Origin: Microbacterium sp. 10M-3C3
Lineage (GTDB): Bacteria > Actinomycetota > Actinomycetes > Actinomycetales > Microbacteriaceae
Assembly (NCBI RefSeq): GCF_003931875.1
Contig: NZ_CP034245.1
Location: 3,038,001-3,102,000 of the forward strand
Reading direction: 5' to 3'
Length of the DNA: 64,000 nucleotides
Shown: piece by piece, positions 59,885 to 64,000 of the stretch
Layout of the letters: each line of letters opens with the position of its first letter
Numbering within the stretch: the stretch's first letter is position 1
The notes under the pieces: model-generated
What the model was told of the DNA's origin: nothing
Seen by the model: the letters and a program-made list of their open reading frames with translations, nothing else
Database searches by the model: none
Translations under genes and position numbers: made by a program

Positions 59885-62800
59885 ATGCCTTCGACCCTCC
59901 TGCGCCGTGCCGTCGCGATCGCCGCGACCACCACGGCCGCCTGCTCGCTCGCGCTGACCGGCGCGACCGCGGCCTCCGCCGCGATCGTCTCGCCCGTCGT
60001 CTCCGACACCGCCGCCGGCGCACCGATCGGCGTCGCGCCGATCGGCACGTACGAGACCGGCTCCTACAAGGCCTCGGCCGCCGAGATCGTCCAGACGTAC
60101 AGGAACCGCATCTTCACCGTCAACGCTCAGGCCGGCTCGGTGGACGTGCTCGACAGCAGTGACCCGACGAAGCCCGTGAAGCTGTTCTCGATCGGTGCGG
60201 CCGGCGTCGCGAACTCCCTCGCGATCCGCGACGACGGCCTCGGCGTGGTCGCGTTCGAGGCGACGACGAAGACCGATCCCGGATTCCTGCTGTTCTTCGA
60301 CGCGAACAAGGACGGCGACGCGGCCAAGCTCGGCCAGGTGACGGTCGGCGCGCTCCCCGACATGGTGACGATCTCGAAGGACGGCGCCTACGCGGTCGTC
60401 GCCAACGAGGCCGAGCCCGCGAACGACTTCTCCGTGGACCCGGAGGGGTCCATCGGCGTCGTGAAGCTGCCGACGACGATCGCCTCGCCGGCCCAGAAGG
60501 ACGTCGCGACGGCTGGCTTCCGCGCGTTCGAGCCCGGGGGCTCCAAGCCCCTCGACCCGCGGGTGCGCGTCTTCGGCCCCGACGTCGCCGCGCCCGGACA
60601 GGACCCCGCGACCCTCGCCACCAACCGCGTCAGCCGCAACCTCGAACCGGAGTACATCACGGTCGACGGCACCACTGCCTACGCGACGCTGCAGGAGGCG
60701 AACGCGATCGCCGTGGTCGACCTCGTCAAGGCCGAGGTGACCTCGATCCTCCCGCTCGGGTACAAGGACTTCGGCGTGGCCGGCAACGGCATCGATCCGT
60801 CCGACAAGGACGGCGCCGCCGACATCCGCGCCCTGCCCGGCGTGAAGGGCGTGTACATGCCCGACGCGATCGCCTCGTACAGCGCGAGCGTGGCCGGCAA
60901 GACCGGCACCTACCTCGTGACCGCCAACGAGGGCGACGGCCGCGAGTGGGGCTCGTTCATCGACGAGGCCCGCGTGAAGGACCTCGGCAAGAACGGCCTC
61001 GGCGCGATCTGCGCGACGAGCCCCCAGGCCTCGCAGACCGCCGACGCCCAGATCGGACGCCTCAAGATCATCACCGACCTCGGCAAGACCGCCGACGGCT
61101 GCTACGGCGAGCTGTACGCGTACGGCGGGCGCTCGTTCTCGATCTGGGACACGAAGGGCACGCTCGTCTTCGACTCGGGCGACCAGTTCGAGCAGACGCT
61201 CAAGCGCGTCGCGCCGCAGCTGTTCAACGTGTCGAACGACAACAACTCCGTCGACGACCGCAGCGACGACAAGGGCCCCGAGCCCGAGGGCGTCGTGATC
61301 GGCGTCGTCGACGGCCGGACCTACGCGTTCATCGGTCTCGAGCGCGCCGGCGGCGTGATGGTCTACGACATCACCGACCCCACGAAGGCCGCGTACGTCA
61401 CGTACGTCAACAACCGCGACGCGACCAAGGACGTCAAGACCGCCGCCGCGGGCGACCTCGGCCCGGAGGGGCTGACCTTCGTCTCGGCCCTCCGCTCGCC
61501 CACCGCCTCGCCGCTGCTCGTGGTGGGCAACGAGGTGTCGGGCACGACGACGGTGTTCGACGTGCGCTCGCTCGTGGGCACGAAGCCCGATCTGCAGATC
61601 CTCTCGATCAACGACTTCCACGGCCGGCTCGTGCCGGAGACCGGCGGGGTCGCGGGCGCGGCCGTCGTGGCGGGCGCCGTCGAGAAGTACCGCCAGCAGA
61701 ACCCGAACACGCTGCTCGTGTCGGCCGGCGACAACATCGGTGCGAGCGCGTTCGAGTCGTTCATCGACCAGGACAACCCCACCATTGACGCTCTGAAGGC
61801 CGCGACGCTGGATGTCAGCGCCGTGGGCAACCACGAGTTCGACCAGGGGTTCGACGACCTGACGGGGCGCGTCATCCCGCGCTACGCGACGGGTGAGCCC
61901 GACTCCGACGGCGGCAAGGACTTCGCCTTCGGCGCGAACGTGTACGTCAAGGGCACGAAGACCCCGGCCCTGAAGCCCTACACGATCAAGGACGTCGACG
62001 GCACGAAGGTGGCCTTCGTCGGCACCGTGACGGAGCAGACGGCCGGCATCGTCGACCCGTCCGGCATCGCCGGCATCGAGTTCGGCGACCAGGTCGAGGC
62101 GGCCAACCGGGAGGCGAAGAACGCGCGCAAGGCCGGTGCCGACATCGTCGTGCTGCTCGCCCACGAGGGCTCCGAAGGCACGGACTGCGCGGCCATCGCC
62201 ACCGAGTCCGGCGACTACGGCGACCTCGTCCGCGGCGCATCGAAGGACATCGACGCGATCGTGTCGGGCCACACGCACCAGAAGTACGCGTGCGAGATCG
62301 GCGGGCGGCCGGTGATCCAGGCCGGCCAGTACGGCACGAACCTCGGCACCCTGGACATCGACCTCGACGACGCGGGCAAGCTCGTCTCCATCACGCCCGG
62401 CGTGCGGTCGCTGTACGACGCGACGGTGGGGCAGTACATCGCCTACCCGCAGCCGGCCACGGCCGCGATCGTCGCCCAGGCGCGTCAGACGGCGGACGTG
62501 AAGGGCCAGGTGGAGGTCGGGAAGATCACCGCCGACATCACCCGGGCCAAGACGGCGCAGGGCGGCGAGGACCGGGGCGCGTACTCGACGCTCGGCAATA
62601 CCGTGGCGGACGTCTACCTGTGGGCCACGAGCGAGAACCCGGGCTTCAACGGCCAGGACGCGCAGATCGCGTTCATGAACCCGGGCGGCCTGCGCGCCGA
62701 TCTCCTCTACGGCTCGGACAACGGCTCGGTCTCGTACCGCGAGGCTGCGAACGTGCAGCCCTTCGGCAACACGCTCGTGACCCTCTCGCTCACCGGCGCC

Positions 62801-63682
62801 CAGCTGAAGTCGGTGCTCGAGGAGCAGTGGCAGCCGGCGTCGGCGTCGCGTCCCGTGCTCGCGCTCGGCGTCTCGAAGGGCTTCGCGTTCGAGTACGACC
62901 CGAACGCCGTGAAGGGCTCGCGCATCGTGTCGATGCAGCTGAACGGCGTGAAGATCGACCCGAGCGCGTCGTACCGGGTCGTGACGAACTCGTTCCTCGC
63001 CGCCGGCGGCGACAACTTCACGTCGTTCGCGCAGGGCACCGGCAAGGCCGACTCGGGGCAGATCGACCTGCAGGCGACGGTGGACTTCTTCGCCGCGAAG
63101 AAGACGGTCGCCCCCTCGCCGCTCGGCCGCGCGTACCTCGTCGGCACGTCGCCCGTCGACGAAGGCACGTCGACCCCGCCCACCACTCCCACGCCCACCC
63201 CGTCGCCGACGGCGCCGGGTGCGGGCGCGCCGCCGGCCCCGGCGAACCCGGGCGGCAGCATCCCGGGTTCCGGCGTGCAGACCGGCGGCACGTGGGCGAA
63301 GGTCGCGCTCTCCAACGGCGGCCGTGTCGAGCAGGGCACGGCTCTGCAGGTCACCCTCACGGGGCTCACCCCGGGTCAGCGCGTCGCGGCGACGCTGTTC
63401 TCCACCCCGATCACGGTGTCGAACATCCCCGCGGCGGATGCGTCGGGCACGACCCGGTTCGCCGTGCAGATCCCGGCCGGGTTCGACCTCGGCGCGCACC
63501 GGCTCGTGATCACGACCGCCGGGCAGGACCCCATCCAGGTCGGGGTGACCGTCGTGCGCCCCGGAGCCCTCGCGGCCACCGGCGCCGAGACGCCGTGGGG
63601 CATCGCGCTGGCCGGCGCGCTCCTCCTGGTCGCCGGCGGCCTCGCCGTCACCCTGCGCAAGCGGCGGACCACCACCGCGTGA
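59885..63682 (+). CDS. Sortase-anchored choice-of-anchor I / 5'-nucleotidase-like cell-wall protein
   Basis: 1265 residues. A signal peptide (residues 1-33, cleavage after ATAASA) precedes a beta-propeller-like choice-of-anchor I domain (about 40-565: VPVIGTYETG-type start, MVTISKDGAYAVVANEAEP, PEPEGVVIGVVDGRTYAFIGLERAGGVMVYD). The metallophosphatase domain (about 568-830) has INDFHGR, SAGDNIG, GNHEFDQGF and SGHTHQ. A 5'-nucleotidase C-terminal domain (about 870-1075) has MNPGGLRADLL and NVQPFGNTLV. A Pro-rich linker and an Ig-like region follow. The end has LAATG (about residue 1229), a membrane helix and RKRR, a sortase sorting signal. It probably dephosphorylates extracellular nucleotides for phosphate or nucleoside scavenging. 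Confidence 0.92.
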   Translation: MPSTLLRRAVAIAATTTAACSLALTGATAASAAIVSPVVSDTAAGAPIGVAPIGTYETGSYKASAAEIVQTYRNRIFTVNAQAGSVDVLDSSDPTKPVKLFSIGAAGVANSLAIRDDGLGVVAFEATTKTDPGFLLFFDANKDGDAAKLGQVTVGALPDMVTISKDGAYAVVANEAEPANDFSVDPEGSIGVVKLPTTIASPAQKDVATAGFRAFEPGGSKPLDPRVRVFGPDVAAPGQDPATLATNRVSRNLEPEYITVDGTTAYATLQEANAIAVVDLVKAEVTSILPLGYKDFGVAGNGIDPSDKDGAADIRALPGVKGVYMPDAIASYSASVAGKTGTYLVTANEGDGREWGSFIDEARVKDLGKNGLGAICATSPQASQTADAQIGRLKIITDLGKTADGCYGELYAYGGRSFSIWDTKGTLVFDSGDQFEQTLKRVAPQLFNVSNDNNSVDDRSDDKGPEPEGVVIGVVDGRTYAFIGLERAGGVMVYDITDPTKAAYVTYVNNRDATKDVKTAAAGDLGPEGLTFVSALRSPTASPLLVVGNEVSGTTTVFDVRSLVGTKPDLQILSINDFHGRLVPETGGVAGAAVVAGAVEKYRQQNPNTLLVSAGDNIGASAFESFIDQDNPTIDALKAATLDVSAVGNHEFDQGFDDLTGRVIPRYATGEPDSDGGKDFAFGANVYVKGTKTPALKPYTIKDVDGTKVAFVGTVTEQTAGIVDPSGIAGIEFGDQVEAANREAKNARKAGADIVVLLAHEGSEGTDCAAIATESGDYGDLVRGASKDIDAIVSGHTHQKYACEIGGRPVIQAGQYGTNLGTLDIDLDDAGKLVSITPGVRSLYDATVGQYIAYPQPATAAIVAQARQTADVKGQVEVGKITADITRAKTAQGGEDRGAYSTLGNTVADVYLWATSENPGFNGQDAQIAFMNPGGLRADLLYGSDNGSVSYREAANVQPFGNTLVTLSLTGAQLKSVLEEQWQPASASRPVLALGVSKGFAFEYDPNAVKGSRIVSMQLNGVKIDPSASYRVVTNSFLAAGGDNFTSFAQGTGKADSGQIDLQATVDFFAAKKTVAPSPLGRAYLVGTSPVDEGTSTPPTTPTPTPSPTAPGAGAPPAPANPGGSIPGSGVQTGGTWAKVALSNGGRVEQGTALQVTLTGLTPGQRVAATLFSTPITVSNIPAADASGTTRFAVQIPAGFDLGAHRLVITTAGQDPIQVGVTVVRPGALAATGAETPWGIALAGALLLVAGGLAVTLRKRRTTTA

Positions 63683-63720
63683 CGACAGAACGGGCGACCG
63701 CTCGCGCGTGAACCGCAGGA

Positions 63721-63775
63721 GAATCGGTCGGATGCAGCACCAACGCGCGCGAAACCTGCTGCATCCGGCCGATTC
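63721..63775. repeat. Palindromic element family B, copy 4
   Basis: GAATCGGTCGGATGCAG (63721-63737) pairs with CTGCATCCGGCCGATTC (63759-63775), one mismatch. It lies after the nucleotidase stop and is probably its terminator. Confidence 0.85.
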
Positions 63776-63847
63776 GCCCGTTCTCGGCGCGAGGGGGCTC
63801 GCGTCCGCGCCGTGGTGGCGGGTGAGCCGCACGGTAGCGTGGAGCGA

Positions 63848-64000
63848 GTGAGTGCGGATCGCTACGTCGTCGCGACCGACGGCGCGTGCAAGGGAAATCC
63901 CGGGCCGACCGGGTGGGCGTGGGTCGGCGAAGACGGCGAATGGGCCGCCGGCGCGCTGCCCGTCGGCACGAACAACATCGGCGAGCTGCTGGGGCTCCTG
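63848..64000 (+). CDS. rnhA: Ribonuclease HI, 3'-truncated by window edge
   Basis: GTG 63848 follows GGAGCGA. The 51 visible codons begin VSADRYVVATDGACKGNPGPTGWAWVGEDG, the canonical RNase HI N terminus with the first catalytic Asp in TDGACKGNPGP. NIGELLGLL carries the second catalytic acidic residue (Glu), where many RNases HI read NRMEL. The enzyme removes the RNA strand of RNA-DNA hybrids. Whether it is fused to another domain, as in some actinobacteria, cannot be seen. Confidence 0.88.
   Translation, partial: MSADRYVVATDGACKGNPGPTGWAWVGEDGEWAAGALPVGTNNIGELLGLL

Noticed and set aside
59648..63832. A 1394-codon open frame antisense to the cell-wall nucleotidase gene
   Set aside because: It has no recognisable domain, its composition is the complement of a well-supported 1265-residue protein with several catalytic motifs, and long antisense frames are expected at this GC content.
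1..64000. tRNA, rRNA, prophage or integrase genes marking a genomic island
   Set aside because: None could be recognised on either strand; the accessory-looking parts are small decay scars without mobility genes.

Overview
The window is a stretch of a very GC-rich actinobacterial chromosome, most likely Microbacteriaceae (Microbacterium-like). This rests on codon third positions that are almost all G or C, GTG starts, ATGA/GTGA stop-start overlaps between neighbouring genes, an LAxTG-type sortase signal, ROK/RbsABC sugar systems, F420-related genes and an actinobacterial histidine-utilisation gene order. I see no tRNA, rRNA, CRISPR array, insertion sequence or phage gene. It reads as a metabolic region of the chromosome with several small scars of gene decay.

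Layout: 1-10259 holds the 3' part of galK, a carboxylesterase, a squalene-cyclase-like protein, an NAD epimerase, an LLM oxidoreductase, a lone DNA methyltransferase coupled to a lipoate ligase, and a TetR-controlled isomerase/oxidoreductase pair. 10349-17725 is a sugar or cyclitol uptake and oxidation locus: ROK regulator, RbsC/RbsA/binding-protein transporter, a second Gfo/Idh/MocA dehydrogenase and a second TIM-barrel isomerase. 17801-22309 has an alpha/beta hydrolase, a MarR-MFS pair and a 14-TM MFS pump. 22409-26013 is the conserved triad of circularly permuted ATP-grasp, alpha-E and transglutaminase-like proteins, in which a 56-bp tandem duplication has inserted two 20-codon micro-ORFs.

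26139-28347 is a scar of truncated genes (a CaiB CoA-transferase missing its N terminus, a 2-hydroxyacyl-CoA dehydratase-like protein missing its end, and two further fragments). 28485-34850 contains rocD with a dimethylargininase, a nucleoside hydrolase with a ribokinase, and another MFS pump. 34940-38602 is putA. 38778-43791 has four membrane or membrane-anchored unknowns, a thioesterase-like protein, a GNAT protein and cofE, followed by a broken nucleotide kinase.

44233-52059 is the hut operon in the order hutH-hutU-M20 amidohydrolase-hutF-hutI, facing a frameshifted IclR regulator whose last helix has been expanded by tandem repeats. 52524-56637 couples etfB-etfA to a membrane cytochrome b with a repeat-bearing N terminus and a divergent MarR gene. 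56698-59587 is a branched-chain acyl-CoA (valine) operon. 59885-63682 encodes a sortase-anchored cell-wall nucleotidase, and the window ends inside rnhA.

Two genome-scale patterns stand out. At least five sequence families of 45-95 bp palindromic elements sit between genes, mostly at 3' ends. The hexamer GGATGC/GCATCC is also visibly favoured regardless of frame or strand.
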